Assembly: GCA_017889545.1 (NCBI GenBank) | Contig: JAGFZV010000002.1 | Span: forward strand, 62,001-126,000 | Source of the DNA: Bacillota bacterium | GTDB lineage: Bacteria > Bacillota > Negativicutes > CTSoil-072 | DNA length: 64,000 nucleotides | Direction: 5' to 3' | Shown: positions 42,253 to 51,187 of the stretch, in pieces | Position numbering within the stretch: position 1 is the stretch's first letter | Layout of the letters: each line of letters starts with the position of its first letter | Notes under the pieces: generated by a model | Database searches by the model: none | Told to the model about the DNA's origin: nothing | The model's input: only the letters and a program-made list of their open reading frames with translations | Made by a program: the position numbers and the translations under genes

Positions 42253-44364
42253 ATGGAGAAATTGGACACCGGACTGCTTAGTTTGGTTAAATTAGCAAAA
42301 TTGCTGGGTATTCCTGCGGATCCAAACCAGATGCAGCGTGCTTATGCGGCTGGTGAAGAAGGCATGAACCAGGTCGCCATTCTCCGGGCGGCTAAGGACT
42401 TGGAACTAAAGGCTTCTTTATTGCGCCCAAATCGTGAGACCTTGGCGCAACTGCCGTTCCCTGCGATTGCTATTCTCACGAATGGCAATTATGTGGTGAT
42501 CATCCGCAGTTATGGCGCCAATTTGATTATTGACGACCCTTACCGTAAACAGCCGTTTTATATTCCCTTGGCCCAATTTCAAAAAGCCTGGAGCGGAGAA
42601 ATCATTTTGCTTGTTCGCCGCCCGACGATCAAAACAGCCCTGCAGGAATTCGGAATGAATTTATTTCTGCCTGTGATAGGAAAATATCGAAGTATACTGC
42701 TAAAAGTATTGTTTATGTCATTTATTTTGCAGTTATTTGGGTTGATTGCACCACTTTTTATGCAAGTAATCATTGATCGGGTGCTGGTTCACCGCAGCTT
42801 GAGCACGTTGGATATTCTTGTGGCCGGCATGGTTGCGATTGCTGTTTTTCAGGCATGGATTACTGCTTTGCGCGCGTATCTGTTTACCAATACTACCAAT
42901 AAAATTGACGCTTCACTCAGTAGTCTGCTTTTTCGTCATGTTACCGCCTTGCCCCTTAGTTATTATGAGAAATGGCAGGTCGGCGATATTGTTTCCCGGA
43001 TCCGTGAAGTAGAAACCATTCGTAATTTCCTGACGGGAACGGCCTTAACCGTTGTTTTGGACATTTTGTTCGCCATCGTATATATCGGGGTAATGCTGAC
43101 CTATAGTACGACCCTCAGTCTTACTCTCTTAGTCGTACTGCCGTTTTTCATTATTTTAAATTTGCTGCTTAGTCCCTGGTTCCGCCGCCTGATCAATCAA
43201 CGCTTTCAAGCGGCTGCAGCAAACCAGTCCTTTTTGATCGAAGCGGTTACCGGGATCCAAACCGTAAAATCAATGGCAGTCGAGGCTAACTTTGCCCGTC
43301 GATATGAGGAGGGATTAGTACGGTTTGTAAAAGCCGCTTTTTCGACAACCAATTTATCTAATGTGGCCGAGAACATCGGCGGTTTTGCACAGCAAGCCTT
43401 CCAACTGAGTATTCTCTGGATCGGCGCCCGGGCGGTAATTGATCAAAAATTGACAGTTGGCGAATTGATTGCGTTTCAGATGCTGGCCGGTCAAGTGATC
43501 GCGCCGATCTTACGACTGGTCAATACTTGGCAGTACTTCCAGCAAACCCGAGTTTCTGTTGACCGGCTTGGCGATATTTTGAAAGAACCGGCAGAGCCAG
43601 CGTTTAATCCAAATCGAACGACACTGCCGGAAATCCAGGGCGATATTAAATTGGATAGGCTGACCTTCCGCTATCGGGCAGAGGGTAATGAAATTCTGCG
43701 TCAAATCAGTCTTCACATCAAACCGGGTACCCGTGTGGGCATTGTAGGGCGCTCCGGTTCGGGGAAAAGCACATTGACCAAATTGATTCAAAGGCTTTAT
43801 GTCCCGGAAACCGGCAGTGTTTTTATTGATGGCGTTGATCTTGGTCAAGTCGAGCCTGCCTGGCTGCGTCGTCAGATCGGCGTAGTTTTGCAGGAAGATT
43901 TTCTCTTCAATGGAACCGTGATGGAAAACATTGCCATCGCCCGCGACACGGCATCATTGGAAGAAGTGAAGCATGTTGCGGTTATGGCGGGAGCGGATGA
44001 ATTTATTATGGAATTGCCGGACGGATATGATACCAAAGTGGGAGAACGGGGTTCTTTGCTGTCCGGCGGGCAGCGGCAGCGGATTGCCATTGCCCGTGCG
44101 CTGCTGAATAATCCCAAGATACTGATTTTTGACGAAGCGACCAGTGCTTTGGACTATGAATCGGAACGGATTATTATGAACAATCTCGATCAAATTGCAC
44201 AAGGGCGCACGATGCTCCTCATCGCACATAGATTGTCAACTGTCCGGCGAAGTGATTTGATCATTGTCCTGGACCGTGGACAGGTGGTCGAGCAAGGGAC
44301 CCATGAAGAACTGGTGGCTCGTGGAGAATACTATTATCAGATGGTTCAGCAGCAACAATTATAG
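42253..44364 (+). CDS. Type I secretion ABC transporter with inactive C39-like domain, copy 2
   Basis: 703-residue paralogue of the gene at 38741, with the same order: C39-like domain (about 1-135, again no catalytic Cys or His, with NGNYVVIIRS), membrane domain (about 155-430) and ATPase (GRSGSGKST near 500, LSGGQRQR near 602, LIFDEATSALD). It starts three bases after the HlyD gene behind GGGAGAGG. The two ABC proteins are similar throughout and probably arose by duplication; they may form a heterodimer around one adaptor or serve two substrates. No RTX-like or glycine-zipper substrate gene is in the operon. Confidence 0.92.
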   Translation: MEKLDTGLLSLVKLAKLLGIPADPNQMQRAYAAGEEGMNQVAILRAAKDLELKASLLRPNRETLAQLPFPAIAILTNGNYVVIIRSYGANLIIDDPYRKQPFYIPLAQFQKAWSGEIILLVRRPTIKTALQEFGMNLFLPVIGKYRSILLKVLFMSFILQLFGLIAPLFMQVIIDRVLVHRSLSTLDILVAGMVAIAVFQAWITALRAYLFTNTTNKIDASLSSLLFRHVTALPLSYYEKWQVGDIVSRIREVETIRNFLTGTALTVVLDILFAIVYIGVMLTYSTTLSLTLLVVLPFFIILNLLLSPWFRRLINQRFQAAAANQSFLIEAVTGIQTVKSMAVEANFARRYEEGLVRFVKAAFSTTNLSNVAENIGGFAQQAFQLSILWIGARAVIDQKLTVGELIAFQMLAGQVIAPILRLVNTWQYFQQTRVSVDRLGDILKEPAEPAFNPNRTTLPEIQGDIKLDRLTFRYRAEGNEILRQISLHIKPGTRVGIVGRSGSGKSTLTKLIQRLYVPETGSVFIDGVDLGQVEPAWLRRQIGVVLQEDFLFNGTVMENIAIARDTASLEEVKHVAVMAGADEFIMELPDGYDTKVGERGSLLSGGQRQRIAIARALLNNPKILIFDEATSALDYESERIIMNNLDQIAQGRTMLLIAHRLSTVRRSDLIIVLDRGQVVEQGTHEELVARGEYYYQMVQQQQL

Positions 44365-44523
44365 GATAAAACAGAAGCACAACCATGAATAGACAATGGT
44401 AAAACATACAAATTCATCTATAAAAAACAATTGTTTACAATATTTTCTGCAAATAAAAACAGTAAAGTCTAATTGTAAATTGTTGAAATAATTAAAATAT
44501 TCGGCAATTAATTGTAAAAACTA

Positions 44524-44553
44524 TTGACAGGGTAGAATTAGAAAGAGTACAAT
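44524..44553 (+). promoter_or_regulatory. Promoter of the exopolysaccharide operon
   Basis: Perfect TTGACA (44524-44529) and TACAAT (44548-44553) with an 18-base spacer. It is the best promoter in the 730-base gap 44365-45094 and gives a leader of about 530 bases that contains both tandem RNA elements. Between 44554 and 44740 I see no gene. Confidence 0.6.
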
Positions 44554-44743
44554 GAAACCATAAAGTTGAAACAGCAAGTGGAGAGGATGAAAAAAGGGGA
44601 AGAATATCCACAGAATGTCCAAAACGGCGGATATCAGCTTTCTCAAGACAAACAAGCTTTGGCAAAAACGTTGAAATGGCGAATGTTCAACTATATAGCA
44701 TATTCGTAAGAAGTGAATCCTGCTGCTGCCGGTTATATTCCGT

Positions 44744-44866
44744 TCATATTTGCTGTATAACCAAATATGACGTAGGAGACGCATTGAGGCATAAAACGTA
44801 TGTGGTCACTTGTTTTATGCGGAGCGAGTAGTGAAACCGCCCCTGTTTTCTACTGGGGTGGTTTTT
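44744..44866 (+). ncRNA. Structured leader RNA element with terminator, copy 1
   Basis: Three hairpins in order. P1: TCATATTTG (44744-44752) with CAAATATGA (44762-44770). P2: GCATAAAAC (44789-44797) with GTTTTATGC (44812-44820), closing the loop GTATGTGGTCACTT. Terminator: ACCGCCCC (44836-44843) with GGGGTGGT (44855-44862), then TTTTT. The P2 loop bases GGTCACT can instead pair with AGTGAAACC just after P2, which would take the left terminator arm and allow read-through. The same architecture recurs in copy 2. I cannot match it to a named riboswitch class. Confidence 0.7.
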
Positions 44867-44894
44867 GGTCTCAGGAACTTCTGATATCCCCTAA

Positions 44895-45021
44895 TCATAT
44901 TTGATGTCCTAATCAAATAATGATAGTGGAGATGCGTTGAAACATAAAACGTATGTGGTCACTTGTTTTATGTGGAGCAAGTAGTGAAACCACCCCTGTA
45001 TTTGTGCTGGGGTGGTTTTTT
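44895..45021 (+). ncRNA. Structured leader RNA element with terminator, copy 2
   Basis: Repeats the order of copy 1. P1: TCATATTTG (44895-44903) with CAAATAATGA (44914-44923). P2: ACATAAAAC (44942-44950) with GTTTTATGT (44965-44973), around the identical 14-base loop. Terminator: ACCACCCC (44989-44996) with GGGGTGGT (45009-45016), then T6. Relative to copy 1, the base of P2 changes from G-C to A-T, a compensatory change that supports the helix. The conserved linker GGAGAYGCRTTGA precedes P2 in both copies. The first gene of the operon begins 74 bases later. Confidence 0.7.
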
Positions 45022-45094
45022 ATTCTCTAAAACAAGTTTAACGTAAGTTCTTTGGCAAGAAAGAAGCAAAAATAAATGAATGGGGGGGCGTACT

Positions 45095-45727
45095 ATGAAA
45101 AGACTTTGGTGGATATTTCTAGTTCTGATGATGATCTTATCAGTGAACGTTCAGCCGGTTTCTGCGGCAAGCTATGCAATTGCTCAAGGTGATGTGCTGT
45201 CGATTGATGTCTTCGGGTTGGAGGAAATGCAATTCAAGGAAATTATCGTGCGGCCGGATGGGAAAATCGATTTTCCCTTGATTGGGGAAATTCAGGCTGC
45301 TGGCAGCACGCCGTCAGAGCTTGCTCTGACAATGCAGGAGAAGCTGGCGCCGTTTGTAAAAGCGCCAAAGGTTTCGGTGAACATTGCCCGATTCCATACG
45401 ATTAAAGTGTATGTTCTCGGAGAAGTCAATCGTCCGGGGATCATAGAACTGCAATACTCGCATACCGTAATTGATGCGATTGCCGGAGCAGGCAGCTGGA
45501 CGAAAGACGCTGCAAAAAAGAAAATTCATTTGATTCGGTATGGACAAAAAAGCGATCCAATCGTAGTAAATCTTTTGCACATGCTGAAAAAAGGTGACAC
45601 GACTCAAAATTATGAATTGGGAAATGGTGATATTTTATTCCTTGACGGCAATGGACGGTTGGATTGGGCGCGTGACATTGCACCAATTATTTCATCCTCG
45701 TATTATATCAGCAGATTAGATGACTGA
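45095..45727 (+). CDS. Polysaccharide export protein, OPX (Wza-like) family
   Basis: 210-residue exported protein with signal peptide ending near VSAAS (residue ~25). A Poly_export domain (YAIAQGDVLSIDVFGLEEM, VRPDGKIDFPLIGEI) is followed by one SLBB domain (VYVLGEVNRPGIIEL) and a C-terminal hydrophobic stretch. There is no lipobox Cys and the long C-terminal helix of Wza is missing, so it is a short OPX variant. Start ATG behind a G-rich site. It is the first gene after the tandem leader RNA and acts with the chain-length protein and kinase that follow. Confidence 0.9.
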   Translation: MKRLWWIFLVLMMILSVNVQPVSAASYAIAQGDVLSIDVFGLEEMQFKEIIVRPDGKIDFPLIGEIQAAGSTPSELALTMQEKLAPFVKAPKVSVNIARFHTIKVYVLGEVNRPGIIELQYSHTVIDAIAGAGSWTKDAAKKKIHLIRYGQKSDPIVVNLLHMLKKGDTTQNYELGNGDILFLDGNGRLDWARDIAPIISSSYYISRLDD

Positions 45728-45756
45728 TGATGAAGAGTAAAGTGAGGGGTGAAGTC

Positions 45757-47157
45757 ATGGTTGAAAATAATTATGAATTGCAGGATAAAATCCGGGCAAT
45801 TAAAAAATACCGGTGGCTTATTTTTAATTGTTTCTTTTTTGCCGGCGTTATTGCTGCGGTTGTTAGCTTTATGATGACGCCGACCTATCAGGCGGACACG
45901 GTATTGCGTGTTCATCAGCCCAAAGGGGTTGAAACAGCGTTATTGGGTAATCGGCCAAATTCGACTGATACAAGCAAACAGTTGATGTCAACATACGCCG
46001 ATATTATAAAAAGTCGTGGAGTAGTCGAAGCAGTCATTGAAAAAGCAAATTATCCGGCTTCGAATAAACCAGCGTATGAAGATATGGCGAGACGGATTAC
46101 TACACAAATTGGCAAGGAAAATGAACTCCTTACCGTGAGGGTCCAGGCAAATGACCCGGAAGAGTCGCAAAAAATCGCCAATTTGTTGACAACGACTTTT
46201 ATCGAACGGCTTACTTCATTGGTGCGTGCAGAACAGAAAGACGTCCGTGTTTTTATTGGTGATCGTTTGATAGCGGCGAAACAGGATCTGGAAAGATCGG
46301 AGAAGGCCGTAGCCGATTTTAAGCGGGACGAAAAAGCAGTGTCGCTGCAGGATAAAACACGGTCGCTGGTCGATTGGCAAACCGCTGTAACCCGTTTGTC
46401 GGCGGAAAATAGAGTTTCGCTGGCGTCTGCGCAAGCCCGGGTGAGCAATGCAAGCAGAGAATTGGCAAGCGAAAATGCAGGAGTTTTTGCAGATAACTCT
46501 CTAATTCAGCAGTATAAGAGCCGGTTGGCCGACCAACAGATCGAACTGGTTAGTCTTATGACGAGATACAATGATTTGCATCCCAGAGTAGTGACCGCGA
46601 AAGCCGGAATTGAGGAAACAAAAGCGAGTTTGAATTCGGAAATAACCAAGGTTGTAAACTCTGAAGCCCCCTCAATGAATCCGGTTCATCAGATTATTTT
46701 GCAGAATAAGATCCAGGCACAGGCAGAGATGGCCGCTATGAATGCCCAACAAAGTGCAATCGCGGGCGTAATGGCTGACAGTGAAAAAGAACTGGCGAGC
46801 CTGCCGGCGAAAGAACAGGGTTTAGCCCGGGTAACGCGTGACGCTGCAGTAGCCCAGGAAGTATATACTATGCTGGCCAGACGGCACGAAGAAGCGAAAA
46901 TCAGTGAAGTCATGCAGTCAACGGATGTCCAGATTGTTGATCTGGCAACGACTCCATCACTTCCTGTAAAACCGGCGAAAAAGCTTAATATCGTTGTCGC
47001 TTCCTTGTTGGGCTTGCTGCTCGGCACAGGAATAGCCGTTGTACTCAGCGGTATTCGCCGTACAGTCGATAACGCGGAGGATGTGAAACGCTTTCTCGAT
47101 TTGCCGGTTATTGCCAGTATACCAACGTATGGATCTGCGGAACGAACGAAACAATAA
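45757..47157 (+). CDS. Chain-length determinant / Wzz-family co-polymerase (no kinase domain)
   Basis: 466-residue inner membrane protein with two helices (about 27-48 and 415-436) enclosing a large periplasmic coiled-coil domain (about 165-370). The N-terminal Wzz signature and the Pro-rich SLPVKPAKK segment before the second helix are typical. It carries no ATPase; the kinase is a separate gene next door, the arrangement of Gram-positive CpsC/CpsD. The ATG at 45757 is preceded by GAGGGGTGA; an upstream ATG at 45730 is less well placed. It controls polymer length together with the BY-kinase. Confidence 0.88.
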   Translation: MVENNYELQDKIRAIKKYRWLIFNCFFFAGVIAAVVSFMMTPTYQADTVLRVHQPKGVETALLGNRPNSTDTSKQLMSTYADIIKSRGVVEAVIEKANYPASNKPAYEDMARRITTQIGKENELLTVRVQANDPEESQKIANLLTTTFIERLTSLVRAEQKDVRVFIGDRLIAAKQDLERSEKAVADFKRDEKAVSLQDKTRSLVDWQTAVTRLSAENRVSLASAQARVSNASRELASENAGVFADNSLIQQYKSRLADQQIELVSLMTRYNDLHPRVVTAKAGIEETKASLNSEITKVVNSEAPSMNPVHQIILQNKIQAQAEMAAMNAQQSAIAGVMADSEKELASLPAKEQGLARVTRDAAVAQEVYTMLARRHEEAKISEVMQSTDVQIVDLATTPSLPVKPAKKLNIVVASLLGLLLGTGIAVVLSGIRRTVDNAEDVKRFLDLPVIASIPTYGSAERTKQ

Positions 47158-47192
47158 CGTTGGACAAGTAAATTAAGAATGGAGTGAGATAG

Positions 47193-47882
47193 ATGATGCA
47201 GGAAGATAAGCTTATGATCCGTGATCAGGCGCAGTCGCCGGCGGCGGAAGCGTTTCGAAGCTTACGGACATATATCCAATTGTCGCAGGACGACGATGCG
47301 ATGAAAACAATATTATTTACCAGCACCGGTTCCGATGAAGGGAAGTCGCTTACTGTGGCCAATACGGCCATATCCATCGCTCAGTCCGGCAGGAAAGTCA
47401 TTATTATGGATTGCGATTTGCGGAAACCGGTACAGCATGAAATTTTTGGTCTTCAGAATATGGGAATTACAGATATTCTGACCGGGAAAAAGAATGTGGG
47501 AGAACTGATACAAAAAACGGAAATTACGAACTTGTATCTGTTGGCCAGCGGCACGATTAACAAACACCCTGCAGAATTGCTTGCAGCTACCAGACTTTAC
47601 AAAATTTTTGAAGCGCTGAAAGAGGAAGCAGATGTCATTCTGGTTGATACGCCGCCCATAATGGCAGTAACTGATGCTTGCATTTTGGCAGGAAGTGTCG
47701 ATGGGGTTGCTCTTGTTTTGGATGCTGGGTCCGTTCATCCCAAAGATGCGCAACGGGCGAAGGAAAGACTGCTCAGGGCCAAGGCCAACATTATTGGCGT
47801 GATTATGAACCGGGTTCAAACTGGCGACGAAGAGCTTTATCAACAGTATTATTATCAGGCGGTTCAGCAAAAAGTGCGATAA
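47193..47882 (+). CDS. BY-kinase (CpsD/CapB-like tyrosine autokinase)
   Basis: Cytosolic bacterial tyrosine kinase of 229 residues. Motifs: N-terminal SPAAEAFRSLRTYI, Walker A TGSDEGKSL (near residue 50), Walker A' VIIMDCDLRKP (near residue 70) and Walker B VILVDTPP (near residue 150). The tail YQQYYYQ is the expected autophosphorylated tyrosine cluster. It is activated by the cytosolic end of the adjacent Wzz-like protein. No matching tyrosine phosphatase gene is seen in the window. Confidence 0.93.
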   Translation: MMQEDKLMIRDQAQSPAAEAFRSLRTYIQLSQDDDAMKTILFTSTGSDEGKSLTVANTAISIAQSGRKVIIMDCDLRKPVQHEIFGLQNMGITDILTGKKNVGELIQKTEITNLYLLASGTINKHPAELLAATRLYKIFEALKEEADVILVDTPPIMAVTDACILAGSVDGVALVLDAGSVHPKDAQRAKERLLRAKANIIGVIMNRVQTGDEELYQQYYYQAVQQKVR

Positions 47883-47905
47883 ATGGCATATAAGGGGCGT
47901 TTATT

Positions 47906-49804
47906 ATGCGGTATTTAATCTTGTGCGGTGCACTGATGATCACGGATGCCATCATCGTGGCGTTGACACCATTCATTGCGCTGTATATAAGATTCGAGGG
48001 AAATATAGAAGCTTCATTTTATGCTACGCTTGTTGATTTCGTTCCGGTCATCGTTGTTGTGCAGATGGTATTGTTTTACATCTTCCACCTGTATCAGCGA
48101 TTATGGCGTTATGCCGGGATACACGAATTATTCAGCATTGCAGGGGCGGTGACGATCGGATCGGTCATATTGCTGATCGTTGCTTACGGCAGTAATATAG
48201 TGTTGCCGCGCAGCATGTATTTTTTGAGCGCTGTTCTCAATATGGCCTGCATCGGACTAAGCCGCATTCTGGTGCGCGTTGCATACCACCGACGACATCA
48301 GCGCCACAAGCAGTGCACGAACATACTGATTGTTGGCGCCGGTGACGTCGGCGCTTCCATCGCCAAAGAAATTAAAGACCATTATGGTGACAGCAAAAAA
48401 ATTATCGGCTTTATTGACGATGATCCGGCGAAGATCGGACAGCGGTTGCTTGGCGAAAAGGTGTTGGGCAACAGGCAAGTAATCCAGCAGATCGTTACAC
48501 GGCATAAAGTTCAGGAAATTATCATCGCGATTCCATCGGCGAATGGAACTTTGGTGCGGGAAATTATGCAGGTTTGCCGGCAAACAAAGTGCAGTGTCAA
48601 GGTCGTCCCGGCGATCCATGAGGTTATTGACGGGATCGTCACGATGCGTCAGTTGCGGGATGTGAATCTGGAAGATTTGCTGCGACGCGATCCGGTAAAA
48701 CTTGACCAATCGCTTGTAAAAGAATATTTGACAGGCAAGAGTATTGTTGTCACCGGTGCCGGAGGATCGATTGGCTCGGAACTATGCCGTCAAATAGCGA
48801 GAATGTCTCCCCGGCAATTGATATTGCTGGGGAAAAGTGAGAATAATATTTGGGATATCCAGCGCGAATTACAGTGGGATTATCCGGGCCTTTCGACGGA
48901 GGCAATCATCGCCAATGTTTGTGATGAAAAACGAATCCGCAATATTTTCGCCCGCTTTCGTCCGCAAGTTATTTTTCATGCAGCGGCTCATAAACACGTG
49001 CCTTTGATGGAAAGCCAACCGGATGAAGCGGTTAAGAATAATGTGTTTGGTACCAAAACCGTTGCAGAAGCGGCTGCTTGGATTGACGTCGATCGGTTTG
49101 TGATGATTTCTACGGATAAGGCGGTCAATCCAACCAGCATCATGGGTGCTACCAAGCGGGTCGCGGAGATGATCATTTGCGGAATGAACACGAAGACGAA
49201 GAAAAATTTTGTGGCTGTCCGGTTTGGCAATGTCTTGGGCAGCAGAGGAAGCGTAATCCCTCTATTCCGCAAGCAAATTGTAAAAGGCGGTCCGATCACT
49301 GTTACCCATCCTGATATGCAGCGGTATTTCATGACCATTCCGGAGGCGGCCCAATTGGTGCTGCAGGCTGGCGCTATGGCGCAAGGCGGGGAAGTATTCG
49401 TTCTCGATATGGGCAAGCCAATTCGCATCCTTGATATGGCCTGCGACTTGATTGAATTAACCGGACTGGTCCCCCACAAAGATATTAAAATTGAATTCAC
49501 CGGTCTTCGTCCGGGCGAAAAGCTATTTGAAGAGTTCCTCTCCGCTGAAGAGGGCAGTTCTTCCACCAAGCATGAAAAAATATATGTCGCTAATCTGAAG
49601 ACGGTGGATCCGCAAAAACTGAATGAAGGGTTAACCTTGCTTGAAGCAACGGATGATCCGGACAAAATCATTACCATTTTGCGCAGATTAGTTCCGACGT
49701 ATGTTCGTGGCTTGTCTACGTACCGCCGATCTTCAGGCAGTGACGAAATGGTAATGGAAACGGGCAAGATGCCTGATTTTGATAATAGGCATGAAAGCGG
49801 TTAA
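47906..49804 (+). CDS. Membrane-bound nucleotide-sugar 4,6-dehydratase (CapD/WbpM/PglF type)
   Basis: 632-residue two-part enzyme. Four membrane helices (about 1-110) are followed by a degenerate nucleotide-binding region (NILIVGAGDVGASIAKEI near 140) and a catalytic SDR domain (VTGAGGSIGSELCRQIA near 285). The WbpM-type active site is STDKAVNPTSIMGATKR near residue 410, with Met in place of the usual Tyr. It converts UDP-GlcNAc to the 4-keto-6-deoxy sugar, precursor of bacillosamine, QuiNAc or FucNAc. An aminotransferase that would use this product is not seen before the window ends. Confidence 0.93.
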   Translation: MRYLILCGALMITDAIIVALTPFIALYIRFEGNIEASFYATLVDFVPVIVVVQMVLFYIFHLYQRLWRYAGIHELFSIAGAVTIGSVILLIVAYGSNIVLPRSMYFLSAVLNMACIGLSRILVRVAYHRRHQRHKQCTNILIVGAGDVGASIAKEIKDHYGDSKKIIGFIDDDPAKIGQRLLGEKVLGNRQVIQQIVTRHKVQEIIIAIPSANGTLVREIMQVCRQTKCSVKVVPAIHEVIDGIVTMRQLRDVNLEDLLRRDPVKLDQSLVKEYLTGKSIVVTGAGGSIGSELCRQIARMSPRQLILLGKSENNIWDIQRELQWDYPGLSTEAIIANVCDEKRIRNIFARFRPQVIFHAAAHKHVPLMESQPDEAVKNNVFGTKTVAEAAAWIDVDRFVMISTDKAVNPTSIMGATKRVAEMIICGMNTKTKKNFVAVRFGNVLGSRGSVIPLFRKQIVKGGPITVTHPDMQRYFMTIPEAAQLVLQAGAMAQGGEVFVLDMGKPIRILDMACDLIELTGLVPHKDIKIEFTGLRPGEKLFEEFLSAEEGSSSTKHEKIYVANLKTVDPQKLNEGLTLLEATDDPDKIITILRRLVPTYVRGLSTYRRSSGSDEMVMETGKMPDFDNRHESG

Positions 49805-49855
49805 ACGGATCATGCATAGCTGATGATGGAAATTTTTTATATCGGGGTGAAACAA

Positions 49856-51142
49856 ATGGCTGATAAAGCAATCGTTCCTTTGCAGGCCTATACTGTTGAC
49901 ACAGACTTGGAAAAAAATTTCGTCAAGGTATTTTTGTTATTGCGTGACATGTTTGTCCTCTCCACATTATTGTTTTTTGCGTTGCGGCTGGACAGTTACC
50001 TTTTCCGTGCTGGGTCATTGCCGGTGGCGCCAATCGTCTTAATGGCAGCGTGGATGATTTGGATATGGACATTGAGTGCAATCTCAACGATGTTCGAACG
50101 CGGATATTCCCTGGTTTTCACACGCGCCATGCCGATTATTCTCCCCTTTATCGCGATTATGGGGGTTAGTTGGGTAGGCATATTTTTAGAAGGAGCATAC
50201 CTGGATGACAATTACAAGTCGGTATTGATGCCTACTCTTGATTTCGGCATCTTTTTGACAGGGATTATCATCGGAGCCATGCGCATCAGTAAAAGGAAAT
50301 GGTCTCTGGCCCTTGCACTGGGGTTGTGCTGCATCCTGGGTACTGTCTTTATCGATGTGATCAATCCGGGTACATTTTCAAGATTGGATTACCGTGCATC
50401 CGGACTGTATGAACAACCCAACATCGCAGCTTTCACCATGGTCTTATTTCTTACCGCTATATTGCGGTGGGAAAAGAAATCGTTAAATCTGACTGATATG
50501 ATTTTTGCCACTGCCTGCGGTATTGGCGTATTTTTCACTTTTTCCCGGGGCGGGGTTGTAGAGTTTTTACTGATCGCTTGTTTGTATTGGTACAATTTAA
50601 GGAATAAAGAGCGCAGCTATTTCATTATAAAAGGGCTTGTCTTTTTGATCTTCCTTGGAGGGATCATTGTATTTCTGATGCCGGACTATATTAGCCGTCT
50701 TGAAATTCTTCAATTCAAATCTACGCGCTTGGATTGGTTTACGGGCGATGTCGGCGGGGCTGTTTCCATATCGGATTCAAGGGTGAAAATACTCGATGAA
50801 TATTTGCCATTGATTGCCGCCAGTCCGGTTTTGGGAAATGGTTCAGGTTACATTAATTCAATGTGGTTGGGTCCGCATAATATCTATATCGCCATGTGGG
50901 TTGAAAACGGGATAGTTGGTTTATTATCCTATATTTGGCTGTTGGTCGCTCTTCTAGTTGTCAATAAACGAATGAATAATTATTGTGGGGTAGCCATGAT
51001 TATCCTCATTATGGCTTACGGGTTTCTTACCCACAACTTATTGGATGAACGGCCATTTCTACTGTTGACGTCGATTTTGACAACGCGGGCAATAAGCGCT
51101 GAAATTATGGGTGCGGAGAAGAACGAGACAGAGCGTGGATAA
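49856..51142 (+). CDS. O-antigen ligase / polymerase-like membrane protein (Wzy_C family)
   Basis: 428-residue polytopic membrane protein with about 11 helices. A larger external loop near residues 280-330, before LGNGSGYINSMWLGPHNIYIAMWVENGIVGL, matches the Wzy_C pattern with its conserved HN. It would polymerise repeat units or ligate the finished glycan. The ATG at 49856 has GGGGTGA upstream; the open frame begins 33 bases earlier. No Wzx flippase is seen in the window, so one is expected downstream. Confidence 0.85.
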   Translation: MADKAIVPLQAYTVDTDLEKNFVKVFLLLRDMFVLSTLLFFALRLDSYLFRAGSLPVAPIVLMAAWMIWIWTLSAISTMFERGYSLVFTRAMPIILPFIAIMGVSWVGIFLEGAYLDDNYKSVLMPTLDFGIFLTGIIIGAMRISKRKWSLALALGLCCILGTVFIDVINPGTFSRLDYRASGLYEQPNIAAFTMVLFLTAILRWEKKSLNLTDMIFATACGIGVFFTFSRGGVVEFLLIACLYWYNLRNKERSYFIIKGLVFLIFLGGIIVFLMPDYISRLEILQFKSTRLDWFTGDVGGAVSISDSRVKILDEYLPLIAASPVLGNGSGYINSMWLGPHNIYIAMWVENGIVGLLSYIWLLVALLVVNKRMNNYCGVAMIILIMAYGFLTHNLLDERPFLLLTSILTTRAISAEIMGAEKNETERG

Positions 51143-51187
51143 ACAGTAAGCCGTTCACTATTCACCATGCTGGGGGGAGGCAAAGCC

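Noticed and set aside
38741-44364. Reading the two ABC proteins as peptidase-containing bacteriocin exporters
   Set aside because: Both C39-like domains lack the catalytic Cys context and the His, so leader cleavage is not expected.
44521-44784. 87-codon minus-strand frame in the exopolysaccharide leader
   Set aside because: No ribosome binding site or recognisable protein character; the region is better explained by a + strand promoter and leader RNA.
44821-44835. RfaH ops-like element in the tandem leader
   Set aside because: Only the short GTAGTG core is shared with ops; the rest of the consensus is missing, so I keep this as a possibility in the leader finding but do not annotate an ops site.
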